Of a stretch of DNA of 64,000 bases, positions 32,802 to 40,163 are shown one piece after another. The translations under genes and the position numbers were made by a program. The DNA lies in the IMG/VR virus record IMGVR_UViG_3300038465_000039, positions 25,261 through 89,260 of that record; one strand, written 5' to 3'. This DNA is from a virus. How positions within the stretch are numbered: position 1 is the first letter of the stretch; every line of letters starts with the position of its first letter. A model generated the notes under the pieces. It was not told the DNA's origin and searched no databases. It saw nothing but the letters and a program-made list of their open reading frames with translations.

Positions 32802-33208
32802 GGCTTCTGGTATGCGGCGGCCGCGGCTACGGTGTCGTGCCGGACTGGTATCCGCAGGAACAAGCGGCTGAGGTCCGGGCGCGTGCTGCTCGTGAATCGT
32901 TCTTCCTGCGCGAGACGCTGGATTGCCTTCACATCGAAGATCCTGTCTCAGTGGTCATCCATGGCGGCGCACGCGGCGCCGATGCATTGGCCGGGCTATG
33001 GGCGGTCCGGAAGGGTATTGAGGTCTTAGTCTTCAGGGCGGACTGGCGAGGTTTAGGGAAGTCGGCCGGTCCCATCCGGAATGCGCGCATGATCTTCGAG
33101 GGGTTGCCGGCAATGGTCGTCGCCTTCCCAGGCGGCTCTGGAACAGCCGACATGGTGCGCCAGGCAACGGCCGCTGGTGTCCGCGTCTTTGAGGCCGGGC
33201 AAGGATAG
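32798..33208 (+). CDS. DUF2493/YspA-type SLOG protein
   Basis: 136 aa from the ATG at 32798 (ATGA). LLVCGGRGYG at the start, VVIHGGARGADALAGLWAV, VFRADWRGLGKSAGPIRNA and MVVAFPGGSGTADMVRQA: the Rossmann-like SLOG fold of cpYpsA/YspA, predicted to bind nucleotides or their derivatives, some being NAD- or ADP-ribose-related. It is the last gene of the rightward replication block. Confidence 0.88.
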   Translation: MRLLVCGGRGYGVVPDWYPQEQAAEVRARAARESFFLRETLDCLHIEDPVSVVIHGGARGADALAGLWAVRKGIEVLVFRADWRGLGKSAGPIRNARMIFEGLPAMVVAFPGGSGTADMVRQATAAGVRVFEAGQG

Positions 33209-33629
33209 CGGCGAGTCGGAAATAGCGCACCGGTGAGCTTCTCTGGCCCAGCGAACGGCCATCCACAGGGAAAGTTCAGGTCGTGAGACCGAAAAATAGC
33301 TACAAAAATCCTTTTCGGGTACGTGAAAATCACAACATACTGTTTTTCCATCATATTTTGATTGTCGGCGTACCCGTCAATGGTTTCGCGTACCCGCCAC
33401 GTACCCGTCATTTCGTACCCGTTTCGACGATTGCGGCGAAAATAAATATTGACGGGCCGCGACAGATTGCGACAACCATACGCACGCGAGCCCCGAAAGG
33501 GGTATTGCGTCCATCATCCCTGCGAGCGCCAGAACGCCCCCCGACGCTCGGGTATCGACCTTCCTTCGAACGCCCGGCTGCTCACGCAGTCGGGCTTCGT
33601 TGTATCCGGGGGCAGGGGGAAATCTGGGG
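33209..33629. other. Non-coding segment with iteron-like repeats (possible origin or control site)
   Basis: 420 nt without a convincing gene. It holds an A+T-richer part (33290-33365, with TTTTTCCATCATATTTTGAT) beside five GTACCCG repeats at 33316-33422, then about 200 G+C-rich nt with no further signal I can see. Position between the replication block and the accessory cluster would suit an origin, but no partner Rep protein with known iterons is visible. Confidence 0.55.
33316..33422. repeat. Five iteron-like GTACCCG repeats
   Basis: Copies: 33316-33325 (inverted, CGGGTACGTG), 33368-33377 (GCGTACCCGT), 33387-33396 (CGCGTACCCG), 33399-33408 (ACGTACCCGT) and 33413-33422 (TCGTACCCGT). Core (N)CGTACCCG(T). 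Spacing between the four direct copies is 19, 12 and 14 nt, the shorter steps near one helical turn. The core recurs in the 19.5-kb control region. Confidence 0.75.
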
Positions 33630-33971
33630 ATGGGCGACGGTCAATCGCTAGACGAGGCTTTCAAACAAATCGCTGCACTCCGGAAGACGATCGATGAGCA
33701 GCAGCGCACCATTACTCGGATGCAATCGGTCGGCGGCTTCGCCGACAGCAAACAACTATCGACGCGATCTCAGCGCCTCGAGGACCGTGTCGAGCGGCTT
33801 GAGTTCGACAGCGTGATGCACCAGGATGTCACCGCTCACACGGTCGACCTGATGTCGCGCCACCTGCACGAGCGTCATGATCTCGATCTTGATCGGGACA
33901 ATTCGCCCGACGTGATTTTCTTGCGCAAGATTCGGAAACGGTTGCGCGATTGGGCGGAAGACAAGGTCTGA
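33630..33971 (+). CDS. Coiled-coil protein, unknown
   Basis: 113 aa (ATG at 33630; GGGGAAATCTGGGG upstream). LDEAFKQIAALRKTIDEQQR and RLEDRVERLEFDSVMH form a coiled coil; the C-terminus is basic (FLRKIRKRLRDWAED). No family is recognised. Confidence 0.62.
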   Translation: MGDGQSLDEAFKQIAALRKTIDEQQRTITRMQSVGGFADSKQLSTRSQRLEDRVERLEFDSVMHQDVTAHTVDLMSRHLHERHDLDLDRDNSPDVIFLRKIRKRLRDWAEDKV

Positions 33972-34088
33972 TGAGCAAGTGTCGGGATATCCGCGACACC
34001 CGACAAGACGAGAACCGGCTGCGGCCGGTGTCATCATGAATACTCGGCGCGCTCGCCGACAGGCGCGACCAGATCGAGAAGGAATGCT

Positions 34089-34277
34089 CTAGGAAGGCTG
34101 CTTACCAGCCCTCATCGCCCTGCGGCGACGCCATGAAATATAAGGCCGCAGTCTAGGCCTGTAGTATTTCTTGTTCTCTTCGCTCTTGCGCCTTTTGTAC
34201 TCCAGCGGATTCTCTTCACGTTTTCGCTTCCGATATGATCTCATGTAGATCTTGGCCTTTTCGGAATATGTCCGCAT
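34089..34277 (-). CDS. Highly basic small protein
   Basis: 62 aa from the ATG at 34277 (TGATG). MRTYSEKAKIYMRSYRKRKR and RRKSEENKKYYRPRLRPYIS: about a third Lys/Arg with many Tyr. A DNA- or RNA-binding role is inferred from charge. Last gene of the leftward accessory cluster. Confidence 0.6.
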   Translation of the reverse strand: MRTYSEKAKIYMRSYRKRKREENPLEYKRRKSEENKKYYRPRLRPYISWRRRRAMRAGKQPS

Positions 34278-34453
34278 CACATCGGCTCGTCGAGTTCGGC
34301 TTCTATCATGAGATCGTCGATAGCCTGTTGCTCGGTTTCGCCGTGGCCGATGGGCGAACCGAGATCGTAGTCGTCGAATACAGCGCTCCAATCCGCATCA
34401 CGAAAAGGAACCGGCGGCGGGTCGTACTTCGTGATGATCTTGCGCGGTGGCAT
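34277..34453 (-). CDS. Conserved small phage protein
   Basis: 58 aa from the ATG at 34453 (TGATG; GAGGAGAC upstream), MPPRKIITKYDPPPVPFRDA. WSAVFDDYDLGSPIGHGETE and QQAIDDLMIE: a pattern seen in many small phage and bacterial hypotheticals. The function is unknown. Confidence 0.7.
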   Translation of the reverse strand: MPPRKIITKYDPPPVPFRDADWSAVFDDYDLGSPIGHGETEQQAIDDLMIEAELDEPM

Positions 34454-34905
34454 CATCGTCTCCTCGGCTGCGGTGGTGTCGTGCACAGCACGTGATGCGC
34501 CATGCAGTAACTGGAGTTCTCAAGCTTCGGATGGCCGCAGAACGTCGGCGGATCACCTTCGGGATATCGACAGTCCCCCGGTAACAGATCGGCGAATGGT
34601 ACTGCGAGCGGCTTGACATCGACGACACGAAGCTTGGCTAAGCTCACCGGTTCGTGTGTAATGCTGAGACGTAACCCGTTGCTGTTCGTGTTCGCGGGCG
34701 TGATCCGGATTCGTGGTCTTGTGACCGGGCTTTTCGGCGGCTTCGGATCGTTTTCTTTACGAAATAATCCGAGTCTCGAAATCTTCCCGCAGACGGCGTT
34801 TCGCGTCACACGGAATTCACCCGCGATTTCGGTTGCTGATTTGCCCTCCGCGAACAGCGCCTTGAGACGCTCCACGCGGTCGTCAGTCCAAGCCATCGTT
34901 GTCAT
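34453..34905 (-). CDS. gcrA: GcrA-family transcription regulator
   Basis: 150 aa from the ATG at 34905, with GGAG 7 nt upstream; MAWTDD at 34896 is also possible. The N-terminus AWTDDRVERLKALFAEGKSA and TEIAGEFRVTRNAVCGKISR is the GcrA DNA-binding HTH. The C-terminus CRYPEGDPPTFCGHPKLENS and SYCMAHHVLC is the conserved Cys/His sigma-contact region. In Alphaproteobacteria GcrA with RNA polymerase reads methylated GANTC sites. The IS605-type element is inserted right upstream of its SD, probably separating it from its operon promoter. Confidence 0.9.
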   Translation of the reverse strand: MTTMAWTDDRVERLKALFAEGKSATEIAGEFRVTRNAVCGKISRLGLFRKENDPKPPKSPVTRPRIRITPANTNSNGLRLSITHEPVSLAKLRVVDVKPLAVPFADLLPGDCRYPEGDPPTFCGHPKLENSSYCMAHHVLCTTPPQPRRR

Positions 34906-35087
34906 CAGAATCTCCACGAGAAACCCCGGCATTCATGCCGGGGAGGGATAGCGGTTCCGGCATTGCCGGAATGCTTTTCTTGCGCGAGCAGAGATAAGTG
35001 AGTATATTGCCGGGGCGTCGCAGCGTTGGAACCGCCGCAACGCCCCTTGATTGCCCTCCGTTGGAACCGGAAAAGCAACCCGCCAAC

Positions 35088-36168
35088 ATGATCCTCACTT
35101 ACCGCTTTCGCGTCAAGGACGCATCGAACGGAACACGCAACGCTCTCAGAGCGCAGGCGCGGGCCGTCAATTTCGTTTGGAATTATTGCTGCCAGATCGA
35201 CCGCGAAGCCCATGCGCGCTGGAAAGCCGGGCGCGTCGCCAAACGGCCATCTGCGTTCGACATCGCCAATCTTTGCCGGGGCGTGACCAAGGAACTCGGC
35301 ATCCATTCCGACGCGGTTGATGCGATCTGCCGCAAGTTCGCGGACGCGCGCCAAGCATGTTTTCCGAAGACGCCGCGCTTCCGCTCCTACAAGCGCAACC
35401 TCGATTTCGTGCCGTTCTCCAACTTCAAACGTCCGGCCAAGCTCGACGGCGAGCACCTGACCGTGCTTGGTCGAACCTATCGACTGTGGCTGTCGCGCCC
35501 GATCCCGCCCGATGGGAAGCCAAAGACATTCGAGTTTTCGACCGACGCGCGCGGGCGCTGGTACGTCAATATTCAGGTCGAATTGCCGGATGCTGAGAAG
35601 CGGGTCGGCACCAGTGTCGGCATCGACCTTGGCCTTAAAGACCTCGCCACATTGAGCGACGGAAGCAAGATCGCCGCGCCTTTACCGCGCCAGCGAGCGG
35701 CAACTGGCGATGCACCAATCGCGCGGGCAGAAGGTCCGCGCCCGCGCCCTGTCGGCCAAGATCGCCAACAGGCGCAAGCATTTCCTCCACGTTGAAACGA
35801 GCAAGATCGCTCGTGACCATGCGGAGATTTACGTCGGAGATGTGAATGCGTCCGGCCTCAAACGCACCAAAATGGCGAAATCCGTTGGTGACGCAGGCTG
35901 GTCTATGTTCCGTAACATGCTGTCTTACAAAGCGATTGCGCTTGGCGGCAAATGCGAAATAGTTTCCGAACGTTGGACTACCCAAACCTGTAGCTCTTGC
36001 GGTTCTTTGCCGCAAAGCAGGCCGAAAGGTATCGCAGGACTTGGAATAAGGCATTTTGGATGTTCCGACTGCGGGGCGTTGCATGATCGCGACGTAAATG
36101 CGGCTAGAAATATTCTACGTGTCGGGGCGGAGCGTCGCCCTCTTGTTGAAGAAATCCCCGTCCTTTAG
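35088..36168 (+). pseudogene. tnpB: tnpB, RNA-guided RuvC-type nuclease, frameshifted
   Basis: First part from the ATG at 35088 (MILTYRFRVKDASNGTRNAL) to the RuvC-I motif VGIDLGLKDLATLSDG. The frame is lost near 35680; the second frame resumes with RLYRASERQLAMHQSRG. One missing base (or two extra) after GCCGCGCC would restore a 360-aa protein. RuvC-II region IYVGDVNASGLKRTKMAKSV lacks the usual Glu at the canonical place, as in rearranged TnpB variants; zinc finger CSSCG...CSDCG; RuvC-III HDRDVNAARNIL. Probably inactive unless the break is a sequencing error. Confidence 0.85.
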
Positions 36169-36185
36169 GGCGGGGAAGACGTTAA
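36040..36185 (+). ncRNA. Putative omega RNA (TnpB guide RNA scaffold)
   Basis: By analogy with IS605-family TnpB, the guide scaffold overlaps the 3' end of tnpB and stops at the right end, with the guide taken from adjacent host or phage DNA (here from about 36186). The hairpin at 36156-36175 is the typical 3' structure. Boundaries are inferred, not seen. Confidence 0.35.
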
Positions 36186-36406
36186 CGTTGCATACCTTGT
36201 GTTGCGGTTGTGGATGCAGTGAACGCTTCGTGCATACGCTTATCCGCTGCAACCTTCAGATTGTAGGCATCGCGAAGACTATCGGGAGCATCACGAAGAA
36301 ACCAGTCCCATCGGGACTTGAATCCGGCCTTCTTGATCGCAGTTTCGAAAGCCTGGTCGGCTATACCTGCATCGCGCATGGCCTCGGAGATTATTCGATC
36401 AAACAT
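36182..36406 (-). CDS. Unknown small protein next to the IS
   Basis: 74 aa, GGAGAGAACAAG upstream. MFDRIISEAMRDAGIADQAF, FKSRWDWFLRDAPDSLRDAY and a helical tail. Its TAA lies at the right end of the IS element, so the last codons may derive from the insertion. The function is unknown. Confidence 0.6.
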   Translation of the reverse strand: MFDRIISEAMRDAGIADQAFETAIKKAGFKSRWDWFLRDAPDSLRDAYNLKVAADKRMHEAFTASTTATQGMQR

Positions 36407-36420
36407 CTTGTTCTCTCCGG

Positions 36421-36510
36421 TCAGGCGACAAAGAGAGTGATGAAGATCAGCATGCCGGCGCCGATCGAGGCGAACGGGATGGTTATCGACAGGAACATTC
36501 GGTTTGACAT
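36421..36510 (-). CDS. 29-aa single-span membrane peptide
   Basis: ATG at 36510 with a perfect SD (GGAGGAAG) 5 nt upstream and TGA just before the SD of the next gene. MSNRMFLSITIPFASIGAGM, then LIFITLFVA: nearly all hydrophobic, one transmembrane segment. The strong SD makes translation likely despite the size; the role is unknown. Confidence 0.55.
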   Translation of the reverse strand: MSNRMFLSITIPFASIGAGMLIFITLFVA

Positions 36511-36540
36511 CGGCTTCCTCCGTTGTCGTTGGGTTGAAGA

Positions 36541-36780
36541 TCAGAACTTCCTCACGATACGAACCAATGTATCGGAGAGGTTTTCTTTCGGTAACGATGC
36601 TGTCTGCAATTGATCGAGCAGTCCCATCGAAATGCCGACATCGTAGCGGCCGTCAGGCCGGCTGATGCCGACGCCGACGCGCGCTGGTTTCTGGTTGCAC
36701 ATCAGGATCAAGAAAGCCTGCACCGCATCGGCTTTGAGCGTGAGGCGGTACAGCGGCGGTTTGGTCAGGGGTTTTGGCAT
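36541..36780 (-). CDS. Small unknown protein
   Basis: 79 aa from the ATG at 36780 (GGAGGAAG upstream; TGATG). LKADAVQAFLILMCNQKPAR and VGVGISRPDGRYDVGISMGL: mixed alpha/beta. The function is unknown. Confidence 0.62.
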   Translation of the reverse strand: MPKPLTKPPLYRLTLKADAVQAFLILMCNQKPARVGVGISRPDGRYDVGISMGLLDQLQTASLPKENLSDTLVRIVRKF

Positions 36781-36920
36781 CAGTCTTCCTCCTCGCGTTC
36801 TTCTTGTCGGATCAGTTCTTCGACCGCTATCTCCTCGCATTCCTCGCAGAGGTAGGCGTCGCAACGGCGGACGTAGCGTAGTTCGGCTCGGTGCCAGCAG
36901 TGCTCACAGACATGCATCAT
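36780..36920 (-). CDS. 46-aa zinc-finger protein
   Basis: Starts MMHVCEHCWHRAELRYVRRC; CEHC and CEEC pairs (with further Cys/His) make a compact zinc knuckle, followed by an acidic helix (EELIRQEEREEED). ATG overlaps the upstream stop, and the stop overlaps the downstream start (TGATG). The function is unknown. Confidence 0.6.
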   Translation of the reverse strand: MMHVCEHCWHRAELRYVRRCDAYLCEECEEIAVEELIRQEEREEED

Positions 36921-37138
36921 GATTGCACCTGATAGCCACACCGGCGCTGGTCAGCCTTGTACCGGCGTTGCCAGTACGGCGTTAACTCCATCGCTTCCGA
37001 CGGTCTGTCGGTCCATCCCCAATCGACGCCGCCCTGACCGGGAAGGCCGTTCGGTTTTCCGATGTAGTAGGTTTTGCCGTTAACGTGCTGTCTCCACCCG
37101 CGTCCGAGGGTATCGACACCTGCTGATAGTTTTGACAT
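36917..37138 (-). CDS. Small unknown protein
   Basis: 73 aa, GGAGGAAG 4 nt upstream. MSKLSAGVDTLGRGWRQHVN, then GKTYYIGKPNGLPGQGGVDW. The middle resembles short basic/aromatic phage proteins with no assigned role. Confidence 0.62.
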   Translation of the reverse strand: MSKLSAGVDTLGRGWRQHVNGKTYYIGKPNGLPGQGGVDWGWTDRPSEAMELTPYWQRRYKADQRRCGYQVQS

Positions 37139-37176
37139 TTGGCTTCCTCCAATTGTCGGTTGCGGGGGGATCGAAA

Positions 37177-37491
37177 TCAGTTTTCGCCCACGTCGGCGCT
37201 GTCCATGCGCTGACCGTAGAGCGGGTCACAATTGCCGTCATCAACGGGTTGCGGCGGTTCGTCGACAAAGTTCGCAGCGTCATTGATGGCGACGACCAAT
37301 CTTCCGACCAGTGCGCGGTCGATCTCTTCAAAAAATAGATTGATCTCGACTTCGTTCGATTGGCAATCTGAGGCATCAGTATCGCCGTTGATGATGAGTT
37401 TGAGAGCAAGACCGTCATAGGAACCGGCCTTGATCTTTCGCACCCAGTGGTAGTTGGCGCTTGTCGTAATCATGAGTTTGTTGGACATCAT
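37177..37491 (-). CDS. Unknown protein
   Basis: 104 aa from the ATG at 37491 (GGAGACG upstream). MMSNKLMITTSANYHWVRKI, DGLALKLIINGDTDAS and VEINLFFEEIDRALVGRLVV look beta-rich; a strongly acidic tail follows. The ORF has a similar start to the downstream gene at 38334-38678 (MSxKLxI/MSKTLYFNGDTE), so the two may be distant paralogues. The function is unknown. Confidence 0.6.
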   Translation of the reverse strand: MMSNKLMITTSANYHWVRKIKAGSYDGLALKLIINGDTDASDCQSNEVEINLFFEEIDRALVGRLVVAINDAANFVDEPPQPVDDGNCDPLYGQRMDSADVGEN

Positions 37492-37519
37492 CGTCTCCGT
37501 GGTCTGGTTACTGGAAATA

Positions 37520-37705
37520 TTAGCGGCGGTAGCGTTCCCGGTGGTCGATATCGTAAAGCGGCGCGGTCGGGATGGCCGCACGGACCTGTTCGAGCCAAGG
37601 CCGAAGATGTTCGGCGCCGGCCGCGACCCTGTGATCGAGTGAATCGGCGCAGGCTTCAAGAAACGCGCGGGAGCAATCCGGCAAGTCGGCCGCGGTTAGT
37701 TTCAT
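37520..37705 (-). CDS. Small unknown protein
   Basis: 61 aa from the ATG at 37705 (ATGA). MKLTAADLPDCSRAFLEACA and PWLEQVRAAIPTAPLYDIDH. Helical; the function is unknown. Confidence 0.55.
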   Translation of the reverse strand: MKLTAADLPDCSRAFLEACADSLDHRVAAGAEHLRPWLEQVRAAIPTAPLYDIDHRERYRR

Positions 37706-38145
37706 CGGTCGAGCTCCCGGGCAAGAGCGTTGGCACCGGTCAGAAGCTTTTCGAGCGCGACGTGATAGTCGCTGATGACATCCACATCGTTGCCCCAGAT
37801 CAGGCGTATCCAGCAATCGTTATGGGCCGGGAAGTGGACGATCAGGTAGTCCTCGCCGGTACTACCGAGGGCGACGAATATCTCGGTCGCATCGTTTGAT
37901 CTTTTGACCGTGATATCTTCGCCGTCGTTCACGGATAGGCAAAGACCTTCGGCCAGCAAATCCTCGACGAGTTTGCCAACGATTTTCTTCTCGTTGTCCG
38001 AGGCGTCCGGGATAGGTGGCAGATCGGATTGTGCTGCAATGCGCAGCGCGTCGATCACGGTCTCGCGGCGTTTGCCGCTGATGTCGAGCGAGCGGTTCGA
38101 TGCATCGCTCTCGAATATGGCGAGTAGTTCTGTGAAGCGGTTCAT
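37702..38145 (-). CDS. Unknown protein
   Basis: 147 aa, MNRFTELLAIFESDASNRSL. Helical N-terminus and a beta-rich C-terminal half (EDYLIVHFPAHNDCWIRLIW, GNDVDVISDYHVAL). No domain is recognised. ATGA coupling at both ends. Confidence 0.62.
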   Translation of the reverse strand: MNRFTELLAIFESDASNRSLDISGKRRETVIDALRIAAQSDLPPIPDASDNEKKIVGKLVEDLLAEGLCLSVNDGEDITVKRSNDATEIFVALGSTGEDYLIVHFPAHNDCWIRLIWGNDVDVISDYHVALEKLLTGANALARELDR

Positions 38146-38330
38146 CGGAATACTCCGTTCGCCATGCAGCCAGCTTCGTGGACGCGATCAAGTGCGGCAC
38201 AGAAGCGCTTTTCGTATCCAGCAATAAACCATGGTTGAGGGTTGGCCTTGCGGACGTGGGCAAGATCGTCCCGAGCCTGCAGAAGATCGGCGCGGGCGCG
38301 AAGCAGGTTCTGTTGAAGATTGTCGTTCAT
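38142..38330 (-). CDS. Small helical protein
   Basis: 62 aa, MNDNLQQNLLRARADLLQAR with NPQPWFIAGYEKRFCAALDR. Probably coiled coil at the N-terminus. The function is unknown; ATGA overlap downstream. Confidence 0.58.
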   Translation of the reverse strand: MNDNLQQNLLRARADLLQARDDLAHVRKANPQPWFIAGYEKRFCAALDRVHEAGCMANGVFR

Positions 38331-38333
38331 GGC

Positions 38334-38678
38334 TCAAGCCTCCGTACAGGTGAAAGATGCGCGGCCGTGGTTCTTGCCACCGCAGGAACATTCGCAGTTC
38401 ATGGTCTTGCCCGTTGCGTTCATGCAGCGAGCGTCGCATTCGTGGCGAGATGGGTTGGACTTGAAGTTGATAATCCGCTCGACCGGCAGCAGGGTTTTGG
38501 TCCAGCCTTGACCTTGCACATAGACGGGCTTTTCTGTGGCGACGCGGCCAACCTTCATCGAGAACCCGTCATAGCGCCGCCCCTTCACGCCGGGGAAACG
38601 CTTGGCGAACTCGGCATTGCCCATCGGCTGGAGGCTGACCAGTTCAGTATCGCCGTTGAAGTAAAGGGTTTTTGACAT
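38334..38678 (-). CDS. Zinc-binding phage protein with CGGKNHG motif
   Basis: 114 aa from the ATG at 38678, with GGAGGG 6 nt upstream. MSKTLYFNGDTELVSLQPMG and KRFPGVKGRRYDGFSMKVGR, then RHECDARCMNATGKTMNCEC with SCGGKNHG. The Cys-rich C-terminal 35 residues (CxxxC...CxCxCGGxNHG) make a metal-binding motif widespread in phage hypotheticals. It is the first gene of the accessory cluster, directly behind the operator-bearing promoter. Confidence 0.75.
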   Translation of the reverse strand: MSKTLYFNGDTELVSLQPMGNAEFAKRFPGVKGRRYDGFSMKVGRVATEKPVYVQGQGWTKTLLPVERIINFKSNPSRHECDARCMNATGKTMNCECSCGGKNHGRASFTCTEA

Positions 38679-38710
38679 TTGAGCCCTCCGGGCTATTCCA
38701 GTGGTTTGTT

Positions 38711-38750
38711 CCACTAAACTATTAGTATAGCATCGCGCCGCGCTCCGCAA
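38711..38750 (-). promoter_or_regulatory. Leftward promoter with 17-bp operator (copy 5)
   Basis: Minus strand: -35 TTGCGG (38750-38745), 17-nt spacer, -10 TACTAA (38727-38722). The operator TATACTAATAGTTTAGT is identical to that at 12.6 kb, followed in both by GNAACA. It drives the accessory cluster at 34.1-38.7 kb and ties its control to the main leftward arm. Confidence 0.6.
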
Positions 38751-38784
38751 GGGGTATTTTGCAGAAATGTTGCGAGGGCCGCAA

Positions 38785-39024
38785 ATGGCTTGGGACGTGA
38801 CATACGGCAAGCGTTCCGGTGCCTATCTCAGGGCCGGGCAGTCAGAGCTCTATGTCCGCCGCGAAGGGGGTGGCTGGACCTGGTTCGTCGATGGCATCCG
38901 GATGGGAGCCGCCGACGGCGAAGCCGTGGCGAAGGCTGCGAGTGAAGCGGCGCTCCGGGCTATGAGCCGGACACATACAGGCCGCATGGCAGCACCCACA
39001 TGGGAGCCGGACCGCGCCGCATAA
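38785..39024 (+). CDS. Unknown small protein
   Basis: 79 aa from the ATG at 38785 (MAWDVTYGKRSGAYLRAGQS). YVRREGGGWTWFVDGIRMGA and an Ala-rich helix follow. Weak RBS (GAGGG). It opens the rightward late block, divergent to the promoter at 38.7 kb. The function is unknown. Confidence 0.5.
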   Translation: MAWDVTYGKRSGAYLRAGQSELYVRREGGGWTWFVDGIRMGAADGEAVAKAASEAALRAMSRTHTGRMAAPTWEPDRAA

Positions 39025-39191
39025 ACAGCAGTCCCGGTTCATAGCAAGTGAATTCCTCTTTTTGCCGTCCTGTGCCAAGCGCAGTCCCCTTTTTGATATC
39101 GTGACCGCGCACAAATTGGCATGAGAAGGTTACGAAGAGCTTAACGGGGGAGCCCCGGTGCGGGGGCGGAGCCCCGGGGAGTATCCCGGCC

Positions 39192-39401
39192 ATGAACGCC
39201 AGAGCGCCTTCCCAAGCCAATACCAAGGCCGCCCATGCGGCCGTTCGGCAAAGCCCCACCGACCTGCTGGGCAATCCCGGCATGCCCATGGAGTGCTTCG
39301 CCGCCTGTTTCTCGCCGGTCTGCTTCCTGTGGGGTTGTGCCCGAACCCGCCCCGCCTATCCGAAAAGCGAGTACGTCGCTCCGGCCTCAGACCCTGCGTA
39401 A
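39192..39401 (+). CDS. Unknown small protein
   Basis: 69 aa, MNARAPSQANTKAAHAAVRQ; four cysteines in the second half (CFAACFSPVCFLWGC). The stop overlaps the next start as TAATG, which supports it. The leader 39025-39191 shows nothing distinct. The function is unknown. Confidence 0.5.
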   Translation: MNARAPSQANTKAAHAAVRQSPTDLLGNPGMPMECFAACFSPVCFLWGCARTRPAYPKSEYVAPASDPA

Positions 39402-39640
39402 TGGCTGACATCGTCCAGTTCCCGATTGACGGGTTCCGCCCGGTAAACGACGCCAGCCTCAAGCGTGTCGTTGATGGTATGACTGCGGACCTTCGCATGG
39501 AGAGCGGGCGCGTCTACCGCGCCATTTGGATCGCCCGGGGTCGTTGCACCGCATGGTGGCCGCTCTCTGGCCCAAGAAAGCGCCCTATAGGGCTGATGGA
39601 CCCGGTGGCGTTTAGGCCCGTGCATCTCGCGTCTGTTTGA
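39401..39640 (+). CDS. Unknown small protein upstream of terminase
   Basis: 79 aa, MADIVQFPIDGFRPVNDASL; RVYRAIWIARGRCTAWWPLS, then a Pro/Arg tail. No family is recognised. Coupled by TAATG to the gene upstream, 22 nt before the small terminase. Confidence 0.55.
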   Translation: MADIVQFPIDGFRPVNDASLKRVVDGMTADLRMESGRVYRAIWIARGRCTAWWPLSGPRKRPIGLMDPVAFRPVHLASV

Positions 39641-39661
39641 TTCTTCTGAAAGTTTTTACCG

Positions 39662-40159
39662 ATGGCTGGACGCGGCGGTAGACGGCCTAACTCAGGCCGC
39701 AAGAAGGGCAAGACCGGGCCGAACAAGGCCACGATCGAGCGTGCCGCACTGGCCGAGCGCATCATCGCCGAAGCGGCGGGCAAGCCGGGCCGGAAGCTTG
39801 GGCGGGAACTGGTCGAGGAATTCGCTGTGATGTTTGCCGGGTTGGCCGCTATGTTCCAGCCGACGTCGGCCATGGGTGGCCCTCTGACTGCGACCGACGT
39901 GGAAGCGTGGGCCAAAAGCTACCGGGAACCGCTATTTGAGAAGTACGCGAAGCTGGCGGCGAGATGCGCCAATGACTTTGCTGATTTCCAAAGCCCGCGG
40001 ATGAGCCGTGTGCAAGTAGCGGCGCCGGCACCTGAGGCTCGAGGTCAGGTCAAGAAGAAGTTCACTGTGGGGATATTCGATGGCCAGGGCCGCAAGGCCC
40101 CGCGGCACATCACCGTGAAGCCGAACTCGTCGGTGACAGCACCTGCGAAGCTGAACTGA
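39662..40159 (+). CDS. terS: Small terminase subunit (probable)
   Basis: 165 aa. Basic N-terminus MAGRGGRRPNSGRKKGKTGP, as in many TerS proteins (GGxRPNSGRKxG), a helical middle (FAVMFAGLAAMFQPTS, EKYAKLAARCANDFADFQSP) and a disordered tail. It is placed directly before the large terminase. TerS recognises phage DNA and stimulates packaging. The assignment rests on the N-terminal motif and context. Confidence 0.72.
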   Translation: MAGRGGRRPNSGRKKGKTGPNKATIERAALAERIIAEAAGKPGRKLGRELVEEFAVMFAGLAAMFQPTSAMGGPLTATDVEAWAKSYREPLFEKYAKLAARCANDFADFQSPRMSRVQVAAPAPEARGQVKKKFTVGIFDGQGRKAPRHITVKPNSSVTAPAKLN

Positions 40160-40163
40160 CATC

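Larger units (their letters stand above)
34920..36185 (+). mobile_element. IS605/IS1341-type element with solo tnpB
   Basis: Left end at about 34920 with a perfect hairpin CCCCGGCATtcATGCCGGGG (34924-34943) and a second hairpin (34955-34971). Right end with the typical CCCCGTCCTTTAGGGCGGGG hairpin (36156-36175), which includes the tnpB stop codon. No tnpA is present, and there are no terminal inverted repeats or obvious target duplication, as expected for the family. Exact ends are estimated. It splits the leftward accessory cluster between the gcrA-like gene and the gene at 36182. Confidence 0.8.
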
